This document shows, piece after piece, positions 42,687-51,280 of a stretch of DNA of 64,000 bases (the stretch's first letter is position 1; each line of letters begins with the position of its first letter). Position numbers and translations under genes: made by a program. The DNA is taken from positions 1 to 64,000 of the forward strand of contig NZ_FOUY01000027.1 in the NCBI RefSeq assembly GCF_900115005.1, in the 5' to 3' direction. Origin of the DNA: Pseudonocardia ammonioxydans. GTDB lineage: Bacteria; Actinomycetota; Actinomycetes; Mycobacteriales; Pseudonocardiaceae. The notes below the pieces were generated by a model. The model saw only the letters and a list, made by a program, of their open reading frames with translations, had not been told where the DNA came from and made no database searches.

Positions 42687-43046
42687 TCAGTGCACCGGCT
42701 TCAGGTCGAAGTCGATGTACTCGGCCGCGTCCTCAGGGTTGGCGAACATGATCGTCTTGTCGTCGAGGTGCACCATGCGCCCGTAGTGGGTCGACATGTT
42801 CTCCTCGAACTCGGCGGCGTCGAACCAGCCCTCCTCCTCGCCGGCCTCCTCGTCGAGCGCGGCGTAGTCGACCTCGAACACGCCCTCGCCGTCGATGCGG
42901 ATCATCGAGGGCAGGTGCGTGACGGTCACGTTGTCCTGACGGTCCATGACGGTCGCGATGATCGCGCCGACCTGGTTGTTCATCAGGGTGAAACCGCACA
43001 TGTTCGAGGCAGTGCTGTCCTGCTTGAACGAGCTTTCGGTGGTCAC
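42687..43046 (-). CDS. prmD: monooxygenase coupling (effector) protein
   Basis: 119 residues, in the size range of MmoB/PrmD coupling proteins, which bind the hydroxylase and gate oxygen activation. The core has NNQVGAIIATVMDRQDNVTVTHLPSMIRIDGEGVFEVDY, quoted here as MNNQVGAIIATVMDRQDNV and PSMIRIDGEGVFEVDY, the typical effector fold; an acidic loop and AAEFEENMSTHYGRM follow. GTG 43046 overlaps the stop of prmC by GTGA, so small subunit and coupling protein are co-translated. Confidence 0.87.
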   Translation of the reverse strand: MTTESSFKQDSTASNMCGFTLMNNQVGAIIATVMDRQDNVTVTHLPSMIRIDGEGVFEVDYAALDEEAGEEEGWFDAAEFEENMSTHYGRMVHLDDKTIMFANPEDAAEYIDFDLKPVH

Positions 43047-44251
43047 TGCTTCAGCTCCTCGGGGACGTCGAGACCGAGATCGGTGCAGATCCCGGCGAAC
43101 CGGTTCTTCGCACGGTCGAGGGAGTCCTCGAACGTCGGCGGCTTCGAGTCGGACTGGGACCACATCGGCTGCATCGTCCGTGCCGCCTCGAGTGCCTGCG
43201 GGACGTAGTTCCGCAGCCAGCCGCCCATGAGCTCGCGGTTGTGGTCGGCGAACTCACGGTCCTTGGTCAGCGGGCCGAAGCAGGCGACGGTCCAGCGCAG
43301 GTCCCGCATGGCGTAGTCGTACTCGCCGGCACCCATGACGGTCGGGGTCACGAAGTCGCCGTTCGTGGCGGCCGACTGCATGACGAGGTTCGACCGGAAC
43401 AGCTCACCGATCAGCGGCTCGAACACGACGTTCGCCGCGAAGACCGCCTCGCCCCAGTCGTCCTGGACCGCGGGGAGCGCCTCGACCAGCTTGCGGGCGC
43501 CCTGCCACTCCGGTGCGTTGTTCCAGGCGTCCAGGTGCGCGGAGCCGTCGAACCCGTCGATCTCCTCGGAGAGCGTCAGGTTGTAGAGCGCCAGGTCCTG
43601 GGCGAACCGGATCTTGCGGGTGGAGTTCGCGGCGAGTGCCGTGTTGTGCATGTTGGTCGGCGCCGACCGCTCGTTGGCGGCGAAGACGTACAGGCCGAGG
43701 ATGTGCTCGATGTGCATCCAGGCACCGACGTTGCGCTCGACGAACGTGGTCCAGTTCGGGTTCCACAGCTCGAACGCCTTGGAGTTGCGCGCGTTCTCGA
43801 TGTTCTGGGTGAGCTGACGGACGACGTTCGCGTTGTACCGGAAGAGGGACTGCTCCCACTCCTCGTTGGGGTCACGGAACTCGTGCCAGCCGTGCGCCGG
43901 CCAGTCCTGCACGTGCAGCGCGCCGGTACCGATGCCGCGGGCGGGCTCCGGGTCGTCGACGCCCCAGGCCTTCAGCTTGGTCCAGTGCAGCGGGTAGCCG
44001 CCCTCGCCGTTGGCGAAGCCGTAGATCCAGCCCTGCGCGAGGTAGTGCCGGGGGTCCGGCTGAACCTCGACCGTGACGTCCTCGTAGTGCGTCTGCTTGC
44101 GCTTGGCGGGCTTGAAGTAGTTGTAGCGGCGCGCACTCGCACTCGAGTCCGGGAACTCCCGCGCTCCGGCCTCCGCGTCGGTGAAGACGGGCTTGGGAAC
44201 GCTGCGCTGCGAACCGGACGAGCTATCCGCTGTGGTGGTGGGCTGTGCCAT
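43043..44251 (-). CDS. prmC: binuclear iron monooxygenase, hydroxylase small subunit
   Basis: 402 residues, the beta subunit of a soluble diiron monooxygenase. It is a four-helix-bundle ferritin relative without iron ligands: ARRYNYFKPAKRKQTHYEDVT at the N-terminus, then FVERNVGAWMHIEHILGLYVF and NLVMQSAATNGDFVTPTVMG. It pairs with PrmA. TAATG overlap with prmB and GTGA with prmD show tight coupling. The protein is closest in layout to propane 2-monooxygenase PrmC/MimC. Confidence 0.88.
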   Translation of the reverse strand: MAQPTTTADSSSGSQRSVPKPVFTDAEAGAREFPDSSASARRYNYFKPAKRKQTHYEDVTVEVQPDPRHYLAQGWIYGFANGEGGYPLHWTKLKAWGVDDPEPARGIGTGALHVQDWPAHGWHEFRDPNEEWEQSLFRYNANVVRQLTQNIENARNSKAFELWNPNWTTFVERNVGAWMHIEHILGLYVFAANERSAPTNMHNTALAANSTRKIRFAQDLALYNLTLSEEIDGFDGSAHLDAWNNAPEWQGARKLVEALPAVQDDWGEAVFAANVVFEPLIGELFRSNLVMQSAATNGDFVTPTVMGAGEYDYAMRDLRWTVACFGPLTKDREFADHNRELMGGWLRNYVPQALEAARTMQPMWSQSDSKPPTFEDSLDRAKNRFAGICTDLGLDVPEELKQ

Positions 44252-45303
44252 TAGTGTCCGACCTCGCCTTCTTGTTCACCGGTCGTGGTGAACTTGTCGT
44301 AGAAGATGTTTTGCTCGCTCACACCCAGCTGGGTCAGCGTCGCGATCGCCGCGTCGACCATGGGCGGCGGACCGCAGACGTAGGCATCGGCTCCCTTCAG
44401 ATCGGGTTCCATGCGTTTGACCACCTCGGTGATCAGTCCTGTCTCTCCCGCCCAGTCGGCCTCGTCCGGCTCGGACAACGCGGGGACGAAACGGAAGTCC
44501 GTGAGCTGCGGGGCCAGGTCGGCGATCTCCTTCTCGAAGCACAGGTCCTTCTGGGTCCTGGCGCCGTAGTAGAAGGTGGCCTTGCGCTCGATCCCGCGCT
44601 CGGCCATCGACCGCATCAGGGACAGCACCGGCGACATGCCGGCCCCGCCGCCGACGAAGATCAGGTCGGAGGTCCGGCTGTCCCGCAGGGTGAACGTCCC
44701 GAACGGCGCCTCGACCTGCAGGCGGTCCCCCACAGCGGCCTGCGTGTCGAGCCAGGTGCCGAACAGCCCGCCCTCGTAGATCTTGATGACGAACTCGAAC
44801 AGGCCGTCCCGGTTGGGGATGTTGGCCATCGAGAACGACCGCGTCTCCTCCGTCCCCGGGATGGTGAAGTCCATGTACTGGCCCGGGAAGAACTTGATCT
44901 CCGTCGGCTCCACCAGCTTCACCGTCAGATGACGCATGTCATGGGTGACGGCGTCGATCGAGACGATCTCGACCTCACCCCGGGTCAGCGGGAGCCCGGA
45001 GCGGATGACCTCCTCGTCGTAGTTGAGGAGCTCGATCACCAGGTCCTCGTACGCGTGTGCCCGGCAGAGGAGCGTCTGGCCCTCTTCCTTCTCGAAGTCG
45101 GGGAGCGCGAAGGTCGAGTAGCTGTCGTACTCGATGTCCTCGCCCTCGAGGACGAACGACTTGCAGGCCGAGCACTGGCCCTCCTTGCAGCCGTGCATGA
45201 GCTGCACGCCTGCCTCGGCGGCACCGCGGAGGATGTTGGTGTCCTCGTCGACCTCGATCTCGATGCCGACCGGCTCGAACCGTACGACGTGTTTGTCACC
45301 CAC
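44251..45303 (-). CDS. prmB: monooxygenase reductase component (2Fe-2S, FAD, NAD(P)H)
   Basis: 350 residues. Plant-type ferredoxin domain with C39, C44, C47 and C80 (GCKEGQCSACKS...LLCRA); FAD motif RSFSMAN at 155-161; NAD(P)H domain GGGAGMSPVLSLM and CGPPPMVDAA, with C-terminal F-Y-D-K-F. It passes electrons from NAD(P)H to the hydroxylase. GTG 45303 follows AGAGAGGTGG. It is separated from prmA by 213 bp containing two hairpins, the only break inside the prmABCD block. Confidence 0.9.
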   Translation of the reverse strand: MGDKHVVRFEPVGIEIEVDEDTNILRGAAEAGVQLMHGCKEGQCSACKSFVLEGEDIEYDSYSTFALPDFEKEEGQTLLCRAHAYEDLVIELLNYDEEVIRSGLPLTRGEVEIVSIDAVTHDMRHLTVKLVEPTEIKFFPGQYMDFTIPGTEETRSFSMANIPNRDGLFEFVIKIYEGGLFGTWLDTQAAVGDRLQVEAPFGTFTLRDSRTSDLIFVGGGAGMSPVLSLMRSMAERGIERKATFYYGARTQKDLCFEKEIADLAPQLTDFRFVPALSEPDEADWAGETGLITEVVKRMEPDLKGADAYVCGPPPMVDAAIATLTQLGVSEQNIFYDKFTTTGEQEGEVGH

Positions 45304-45413
45304 GGTCTACGAACCACCTCTCTGACGTGAAGCACCGTGCGACCGGCGCGATAAAAAAGACTTATCGGACATTTCCGGCCACACACGTCCCGGATGCCCG
45401 TGGCGGGCGGGGT

Positions 45414-45448
45414 GGTCCGGCCGGGGAAGACGACCCCCCGGCCGGACC
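45414..45448 (-). terminator. hairpin in the prmA-prmB gap, distal
   Basis: GGTCCGGCCGGGG (45414-45426) and CCCCGGCCGGACC (45436-45448) are perfect 13-bp arms with a 9-nt loop. It is intercistronic within the operon, so it is more likely a partial terminator or RNA-stability element than a full stop. Confidence 0.6.
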
Positions 45449-45455
45449 GCGGGAG

Positions 45456-45487
45456 GAGGGCCCCGTCATGGCACGACGGGAGCCCTC
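45456..45487 (-). terminator. hairpin in the prmA-prmB gap, proximal
   Basis: GAGGGCCCCGTC (45456-45467) pairs with GACGGGAGCCCTC (45475-45487) with a single-base bulge around ATGGCAC, 30 bp after the prmA stop on the minus strand. Followed by the stronger hairpin at 45414-45448. Confidence 0.55.
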
Positions 45488-45516
45488 CCCCCTCGCCTGA
45501 CCCGCGCTCAGGCGCC

Positions 45517-47181
45517 TCAGGCCTTCAGGTGCTCGCCCTCACCTGCAGGCCGGCCAGCCGGTCCCTGACGGACGTAGTCCGCCGCGAACGCCGTGCGCTC
45601 GTCGTCGCTCATCTCGTTGAGCACCACGTTCGGGCTCGCGAAGGTGGGCATGCGGCGCATGTGGTCCAGGGTCCACATCTTCTTCGGGTCCAGGTCCAGG
45701 TGCGGCTGGGCGGTCAGCGTGTGACCGTCGTCGCGCACGTGGCCCATGTCCTTGACGACGTCGGCCCAGTTCCAGCCGTGGTACAGCGTCTCCCACTCAC
45801 GGTGACCGACGAGCTTGCCCATGTTCGGGGTCTCGCGGCCCTGGTAGGTGGGCCGGAAGGCCTCGGCGTCGGTCCAGTGGCACATCTCGTGGCAGTAGGT
45901 CCGCCACTGGCCGTCGACCTTGTCCATCACCATGTCCTCACGCACCAGGCACGGGACCATGCAGGTCCAGCAACGGTGCGGGTAGACGTAGTTGACGTCC
46001 TCCGCGACGATCGCGTGGTGACCGTTCGGCTTGGCGAGGCGGTTGTAGTTCTCCCACCACTTGCCGTAGCGGTCGTACCAGCCCGGGTACTTGTACTCGA
46101 ACCACTCGAAGTCCTCGTCGGTCATGCCGTCGATCCGCCAGTAGTTGGCGAGCCAACCGGTGGCGAAGAACTGCGCGACCTCGTGGACGTAGCCCTTGTT
46201 CCAGATCTGGTTCCAGGACTCCTCGACCAGGTCGTGCGGGATGACCAGGCCGTACTTCTCCAGCGGCAGCAGGTACGAGCGGTAGTAGTCGTCGTAGATC
46301 CAGCGACGCCACATCTCCGCGTAGGACTCGCGCTCCTTGCGGCGGTCCTTCGTGCCGTACTCGATGAAGGTACCGATCGCGGCGTCGACCACGCGGTGGT
46401 TGTTCCACCACGCGTAGCGCAGGTCGCGCTCGAGCAGCAGCCGGTTGTCCTCGTCGGACAGCGCCATCAGCAGGGTCGCGTAGCCGTTCGAGATGTGCCG
46501 CGACTCGTCGGACTGCACCGAGTGGAACACCGTCGGCAGCAGGTAGTCGCCGTTGGCGGCCGCCTCCGCCGGCATCGCCACGAACAGCGTGTTCGTGAAG
46601 GCGGTCTCCGCGACGATGGTCAGGTAGATCGACGCCGCGGTGATCGCGTCACCGGTGATGAACCCCTCGGCGAACTGGCGGCCGATGGTGCCGCAGTAGT
46701 CCGTTTGGAAGTTCTTCAGCGAGTTGTTGAAGCCCGCCGGGTCGATGTAGTTGTTCATGTACAGGCGCTTGAGGTTCTGCTGGATCGTGCTGTGCCGAAC
46801 CTCGTCGATCATCTGGATCGCCTGGCCGTTGTGCAGCTCCGGGTTCGGAACCACGTGGAACAGCATCGGCATCGAGCGCGCCGCCGAGATCTCCGGCAAC
46901 GGGATGATCGACAGGAAGAGCTTCTGCCACTCCAGCCAGCGCTCCTGCACCTGCCGGAACATGTTGCCGCGGATGGCACCGTCCTGGGCGCCGTAGACGC
47001 GGTTGTCCTTCTCCTCCTCCATCGGGAAGTACGACCGGAGGACCTGCTTGAGCGGGTCCTTCTTCGCGGACTTCCGGAAGGTGTAGTCGGTTCCGTACTT
47101 CATGTACGGCTCGTGGTACAGCGGCTCCCAGGAGAGTTCCTGGATCTTCTGGTGAGCCTTCGCCAAGCTCTGCCGACTCAC
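45517..47181 (-). CDS. prmA: binuclear iron monooxygenase, hydroxylase large subunit
   Basis: 554 residues. The six diiron ligands are E97, E127, H130, E192, E226 and H229 (LPEISAARS, IDEVRHST, VAETAFTN, SDESRHISNG); the intervals 30, 3, 62, 34 and 3 match those of the soluble methane monooxygenase hydroxylase. Overall layout and gene order A(large)-B(reductase)-C(small)-D(coupling) plus GroEL correspond to propane 2-monooxygenase PrmABCD/MimABCD, not the thm/dxm order. It hydroxylates alkanes, phenol, ketones or related small molecules. GTG 47181 has GAGGAG six bases upstream. Substrate by homology only. Confidence 0.9.
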   Translation of the reverse strand: MSRQSLAKAHQKIQELSWEPLYHEPYMKYGTDYTFRKSAKKDPLKQVLRSYFPMEEEKDNRVYGAQDGAIRGNMFRQVQERWLEWQKLFLSIIPLPEISAARSMPMLFHVVPNPELHNGQAIQMIDEVRHSTIQQNLKRLYMNNYIDPAGFNNSLKNFQTDYCGTIGRQFAEGFITGDAITAASIYLTIVAETAFTNTLFVAMPAEAAANGDYLLPTVFHSVQSDESRHISNGYATLLMALSDEDNRLLLERDLRYAWWNNHRVVDAAIGTFIEYGTKDRRKERESYAEMWRRWIYDDYYRSYLLPLEKYGLVIPHDLVEESWNQIWNKGYVHEVAQFFATGWLANYWRIDGMTDEDFEWFEYKYPGWYDRYGKWWENYNRLAKPNGHHAIVAEDVNYVYPHRCWTCMVPCLVREDMVMDKVDGQWRTYCHEMCHWTDAEAFRPTYQGRETPNMGKLVGHREWETLYHGWNWADVVKDMGHVRDDGHTLTAQPHLDLDPKKMWTLDHMRRMPTFASPNVVLNEMSDDERTAFAADYVRQGPAGRPAGEGEHLKA

Positions 47182-47627
47182 GTCGTCTCCTCACGGTGGT
47201 GGGTGGTGGTCGGATTTCGGTCCGAACCGGTCGTGCGTGCGGTTGTCGCGGATCCGTCCGTCCGGCACTGCGCGGGCTCCCCGGCTCGGGGACAGTGCGC
47301 GGGTCGTACGGGTCCTGCTCGCCCGACCGCCGGACCTCGGGGCGAGCGCGGGTGCCCCGGGTTGGAGATCGGTCGCGGGGCGGTCGACATCCGAGGCGCG
47401 AGTGGGTCCCGCGTTCGACTGCCGGTCGTCCCGTGCTGCGAATCACACCGGCTCAGGTTGGTGACGGAGGTCTCAATATGAGACGCAGGCCGGTGACCAC
47501 GTCTGGTGATCTTGCTTGCACGGCGCGTACCGTCGCCGTCACAGCTGCATCCGGAGCAGGTCACCGCTGCTCAGAATCCGGATGCGAGGTGTGGTTCCCG
47601 ATCTCGATGCAGGCGAGGAGGCCGCGT
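47182..47627. promoter_or_regulatory. prmA/activator control region with GTCTCA-ATA-TGAGAC site
   Basis: This 446-bp intergenic region separates prmA from the divergent activator. Its one clear element is the dyad GTCTCAATATGAGAC at 47470-47484 (6-bp arms, 3-nt centre), 289 bp upstream of prmA and 143 bp upstream of the activator start, at the distance used by enhancer-type activators. No -24/-12 sigma-54 promoter was found on either strand, and no strong -35/-10 was identified. Confidence 0.55.
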
Positions 47628-49550
47628 GTGAGACCCCTGCCCGACGGCGCGCGGGGCGGCTCCGGGACGGATGGACCGACAGACCCGCGACACCCCGTGG
47701 ACGGCCCGACCAGCGATCTTCTCGCGGGTTCCGCGACGTCGACCGCCACGGCCGAGCGGATCGCCGCCGCGCGCGAGGCCTTCCTGCACCGCGCCGACGT
47801 CTCACCGGACTCCGTCCGGCCGCCGATCATGGCGTCCTGGATCCGGTCGCGGGACATGGACGTGCCGGCCGACGCGATCGACCTCCCCGAGCTCGAGTGG
47901 GAGACCGACAGCCAGCTGGTACGCGCCGCCAAGCCGATCATGGCCGAGCTGTGCGACCAGTTCACGACGGAGCCGGTGAGCCTGATCCTCTGTGATCACG
48001 ACGGCGTCGTCCTGGACCGGCGGACCGGCGACTCGTCGCTGCGCCAGCACCTCGACCGGGTCTGGCTCGCGCCCGGCTTCTCCTACGCCGAGCGCCACGT
48101 CGGCACGAACGGCATCGGCACCGCGCTGGAGGGACGCCGGCCGACCGAGGTGTTCGGCCACGAGCACTTCGTCGAGCACCTCGAGAACCTGGCCTGCGCG
48201 GGCGCCCCGATCCGGCACCCGATCACCGGCAAGGTGCTCGGCGTCATCGACCTGACCTGCTGGCGGCGCGAGGCGAACGCGCTGATGATGGCGACCGTCG
48301 CCTCCACCGCGCGGCGGATCGAGGAGGCCCTGCTCGCGGCGTCCGGCCGGCACGAGCTGACCCTGCTGCACGACTACCTCGCCGCTGTCCAGCGCGCCGG
48401 GAACGTGGCCGTGCTCGCCGTCGGCGACGACCTGATGATGATGAACGACCGGGCGCGCGAGCTCATCGCCCCCGGGGACCAGGTGGCCCTGCTCGCCGGG
48501 GCGTCCGACGCCCTGCAGACCGGCCGCAGCCGGCAGATCGTGATGGACCTGCCCAGCGGCGCGACCGCGCGGGTCCAGTGCCGGCCGAGCTGGAGCGAGC
48601 CCGGCTCCGCGGGCGGGGTCGTCCAGGTGGCGATGACCCACCGGGAGACGGTCGGGCGGTCGATGTCGGCCCCGACGATCACCACCGCGCTGCCCACCGC
48701 CGTCGGCTCGGGCGCACTCTGGACCAAGTGCGCCCAGACGGTGGACCGGCACTTCCGCACCAAGGAGTGGGTGGTGCTGCAGGGCGAGCCCGGATCGGGG
48801 CGGACCACCCTGGCCCGGGCCACCCACCACCTGCACTCCCCCGCCGGGCACGTGCGGGTGCTGGACTCGGCCGACTTCTGCCCGCGCTGGCTGGCGGAGG
48901 TGTCCGACGAGCTGTCCGGCGCCGACGGGACGCTGATCCTGCGCGATGTCGAGAAGCTCTCCCCAGCTGCCGCGACCGCCCTGGCCGAGGCCCTGGAGCC
49001 GGTGCGCGAGTCCACCGACCACGAGCGGCCGTGGGTGGTCGCGACGCGGGCGGCCTCGCCCGACGGGGCCGACCACCCGGTCGAGTCCCCGGAGGTCGCG
49101 GCGCTGCTGCGGGCGTTCCCCCGCACGATCGAGGTGCCGCCGCTGCGCCACCACGTCGAGGACGTCGGCGAGCTCGTGCCGTACCTGCTGGCCCGCCTGA
49201 CCCGGGGCAGCGACCTCACCTGCTCGCCGGAGGCGCTGCGGGTGCTGATGCGCAACCGCTGGCCGGGCAATGTCGACCAGCTCTACCAGGTGCTCCGCAA
49301 GGTCGTGGCCCGCCGGCGGACCGGGACGATCCGGGTGGAGGACCTCCCGCCGGAGACCCGGGCGCTCACCCGCCGGGTGCTGACGCCGCTGGAGTCGATC
49401 GAGTGCGACGCGATCGTCGACGCGCTGCTCGACGCCGACGGCAACAAGGCCGAGGCGGCCCGGCGGCTGGGGATGAGCCGGGCGACGATCTACCGCAAGA
49501 TCCGTGGGTACGGGATCGCGGTTCCGGAGGGGGCCGCCGGCTCCGGGTAG
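47628..49550 (+). CDS. Fis-type activator of the monooxygenase operon (MimR/AcoR-like)
   Basis: 640 residues. GAF-type sensor in residues about 40-230 (IMASWIRSRDMDV, GVIDLTCWR), a degenerate AAA+ domain (Walker A-like LQGEPGSGRTTLARA, Walker B-like GTLILRDVEKL) lacking the GAFTGA sigma-54 contact loop, then a C-terminal Fis helix-turn-helix NKAEAARRLGMSRATIYRKI. This fits the sigma-54-independent AcoR/MimR activators of actinobacteria. GTG 47628 is chosen because GAGGAGG lies six bases upstream, although the frame is open much further. Divergent from prmA; likely binds GTCTCA-n3-TGAGAC and senses an alkane metabolite or alcohol. Confidence 0.82.
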   Translation: MRPLPDGARGGSGTDGPTDPRHPVDGPTSDLLAGSATSTATAERIAAAREAFLHRADVSPDSVRPPIMASWIRSRDMDVPADAIDLPELEWETDSQLVRAAKPIMAELCDQFTTEPVSLILCDHDGVVLDRRTGDSSLRQHLDRVWLAPGFSYAERHVGTNGIGTALEGRRPTEVFGHEHFVEHLENLACAGAPIRHPITGKVLGVIDLTCWRREANALMMATVASTARRIEEALLAASGRHELTLLHDYLAAVQRAGNVAVLAVGDDLMMMNDRARELIAPGDQVALLAGASDALQTGRSRQIVMDLPSGATARVQCRPSWSEPGSAGGVVQVAMTHRETVGRSMSAPTITTALPTAVGSGALWTKCAQTVDRHFRTKEWVVLQGEPGSGRTTLARATHHLHSPAGHVRVLDSADFCPRWLAEVSDELSGADGTLILRDVEKLSPAAATALAEALEPVRESTDHERPWVVATRAASPDGADHPVESPEVAALLRAFPRTIEVPPLRHHVEDVGELVPYLLARLTRGSDLTCSPEALRVLMRNRWPGNVDQLYQVLRKVVARRRTGTIRVEDLPPETRALTRRVLTPLESIECDAIVDALLDADGNKAEAARRLGMSRATIYRKIRGYGIAVPEGAAGSG

Positions 49551-49560
49551 CCTGCGCGGC

Positions 49561-49812
49561 ATGTCCGATCCGGCTCGGCGGCACCCGCTCGTACGCCTGC
49601 TGGCGTTCCCGCCGGGCGCGCCCGCACCGCTGCTGGCCCTGGTCGCGCTGAGCTGCTCGCTGGTCGGCGTGTTCGTCGTGCCGCTGCTGCTGCCCGACGC
49701 GGCGCCGGGCTGGCTGCGGCTGGTCGTCGGGGTGCTCGTCGTCCTCGGGCTGATGATGCTGACCGCGGCGCTGCTGCGCCGGGCCCACGCCCGGGGCCGC
49801 TCCCCGCGCTGA
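49561..49812 (+). CDS. small two-helix membrane protein
   Basis: 83 residues: a basic N-terminus (SDPARRHPLVRLL), two hydrophobic helices (APLLALVALSCSLVGVFVVPLLL and LVVGVLVVLGLMMLTAALL) and a basic tail ARGRSPR. It lies 10 bp after the activator stop and is probably transcribed with it. No family recognised. Confidence 0.6.
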   Translation: MSDPARRHPLVRLLAFPPGAPAPLLALVALSCSLVGVFVVPLLLPDAAPGWLRLVVGVLVVLGLMMLTAALLRRAHARGRSPR

Positions 49813-49866
49813 CGCGGCGGGCGAGCCGGGTGCGGGCCCGGTGGCGGTGATCTACGGTGCCTGTCC

Positions 49867-51267
49867 ATGGAGCCGGAGACCGCACCACCGTGGCCGGACT
49901 CCGCCTTTCCCGCGGACCCCTACCCCGGTGCGCGGCCGGCCGTCTCGTTCGTCCACGTCGCCACCGCACAGGCGGACCCCGCCGCACAGGTACCGGGCGC
50001 GCCGCACGGGCTCGGGCCTGTGCGGCGCCCGGACGAGGTGTGCGACGACGACGGCGGCAGCCTCCCGTTGCACGCGGACCGGTCGGCGCCGTCCGGGTGG
50101 CGGCTCGCGGGGCGGTGCCTGGACGCGTGGCTGGCCGACCACGGGGCCGCACCGATGTCGGGGCGGGTTCCGGTGCTGGCCTACGGGTCGAACGTGTGCC
50201 CGTCGAAGATCGCCTGGATGCGCGCCGAACGCGGGCTGACCGGCCCCGTCGTCGTGCTGCGGGTGCGGGTGGAGGGCCTGTCCGCCGTGTGGTCGGCGGG
50301 CCTGCGGCTGGTCGACGACCAGCGCCCGGCCACGCTCGCCGCCGCGCCCGGCACTGTCGAGACGCACGCCGTCTGGATGGTCGAACCGCACCAGTTCGCC
50401 GCGCTCGACACCGTCGAGGGCCGCGACGTCGACCCGCCGATCTACCGGCTGGCCCGGGTCGCCACCGGGGCGGTCACGGTGCTCGACGACGGCGCTCCGC
50501 CCGCAGCGCTCGACGGCGGCGCTCCGCCCGCAGCGCTCAACGACGGTGCTCCACCCGCGGTGCTAGACGGCGGTGCTCCACCCGCGGTGCCCGGCAACGA
50601 CGCACCGATCGGAGTGCTCGACGACGGCACTCCGGCCGCAGTACTCGACGACGGCGCACCGGCCGCGGTACTCGACGGCGGCGCACCGGCCGGGGTGATC
50701 GACCGTCCCTGGGCCTACCTTGCTCCCGACGAACCGACCGGGAACCCGCGCACCGACCGCCGGCCGCTGCTCGTCGACGGTTCCGCGGTCCCCTGCACCG
50801 CACTCGACCAGGCCGGCAGCGTCGCACTCGCCGGCGTCCCCGGCCCGGACGGGCTCGACGCCGCGACCGTCGACGGTGTCCCGGCGCCGCAGCAGTGGCC
50901 GCCGCGCGTGTTCGTCTACGGCTCACTGATGCCCGGGCAGGCCGCCTGGCCGCTGCTGCAGGAGCACGCGGCCCCGCACCGGCCGCCGTACCCGGCGACC
51001 CTGCAGCATGGGACGGTCGCCGACACCGGGTGCGGCTACCCGGCTCTGACCCTGGACACCGCCGGTGCCGCCGCCGGGGGCGCACCGGGGCACGTGGTGG
51101 AGCTGAGCGACCCGCAGGCGGCGCTCCCGGCGCTCGACGAGTACGAGGGCCCGCAGTACCGGCGGATCCGGGTGGTCGTCGCCGACGGGACCGTCTGCTG
51201 GGCGTGGCTGTGGACGGCCTCGCGCGCCGGGCTCACCCCGCTGGCCCGCGGCTGGGCGGCGCGCTGA
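49867..51267 (+). CDS. fusion of two gamma-glutamylcyclotransferase-like domains
   Basis: 466 residues. Domain 1 (about 95-205) has RVPVLAYGSNVCPSKIAW (Y106) and ALDTVEGRDVDPPIYRLARV; domain 2 (about 345-466) has PPRVFVYGSLMPGQAAWPLL (Y351) and ALPALDEYEGPQYRRIRVVV. Both share the YGSN/YGSL substrate loop and the E-G-x-n-Y-R Glu of GGCT-fold enzymes. They are joined by eight 9-residue repeats (LDDGAPPAA-like, residues 206-277) and a segment to residue 340. Known GGCT proteins are single-domain, so this tandem fusion is unusual. Reaction not known; gamma-glutamylamine or mycothiol-related turnover can only be guessed. Confidence 0.7.
   Translation: MEPETAPPWPDSAFPADPYPGARPAVSFVHVATAQADPAAQVPGAPHGLGPVRRPDEVCDDDGGSLPLHADRSAPSGWRLAGRCLDAWLADHGAAPMSGRVPVLAYGSNVCPSKIAWMRAERGLTGPVVVLRVRVEGLSAVWSAGLRLVDDQRPATLAAAPGTVETHAVWMVEPHQFAALDTVEGRDVDPPIYRLARVATGAVTVLDDGAPPAALDGGAPPAALNDGAPPAVLDGGAPPAVPGNDAPIGVLDDGTPAAVLDDGAPAAVLDGGAPAGVIDRPWAYLAPDEPTGNPRTDRRPLLVDGSAVPCTALDQAGSVALAGVPGPDGLDAATVDGVPAPQQWPPRVFVYGSLMPGQAAWPLLQEHAAPHRPPYPATLQHGTVADTGCGYPALTLDTAGAAAGGAPGHVVELSDPQAALPALDEYEGPQYRRIRVVVADGTVCWAWLWTASRAGLTPLARGWAAR
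50482..50697 (+). repeat. 27-bp tandem repeat within the cyclotransferase fusion
   Basis: Eight exact-length 27-bp units encode residues 206-277, pattern L/P-D/N-D/G-G/D-A/T-P-x-A/G-A/V. Units 1-2 and 6-7 differ by few bases; unit 5 is the most divergent (PGNDAPIGV). In-frame arrays like this vary in copy number by slippage. Confidence 0.85.
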
Positions 51268-51280
51268 CGACGGCCACGGC

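Noticed and set aside
45517..47181. Tetrahydrofuran/dioxane-type (thm/dxm) monooxygenase
   Set aside because: Gene order (large, reductase, small, coupling, then GroEL) matches prm/mim clusters; thm/dxm clusters have a different order and a linked aldehyde dehydrogenase.
47196..47627. Upstream extension of the activator gene
   Set aside because: Frame is open but the GAGGAGG-spaced GTG 47628 precedes the recognisable sensor domain, and the extension has no motif.
47182..47627. Sigma-54 (-24/-12) promoter
   Set aside because: No TGGCAC-n5-TTGC match on either strand, and the activator lacks the GAFTGA motif needed for sigma-54.
50482..50697. CRISPR-like periodic repeat
   Set aside because: The 27-bp units are in-frame codon repeats inside a coding gene, without spacers.
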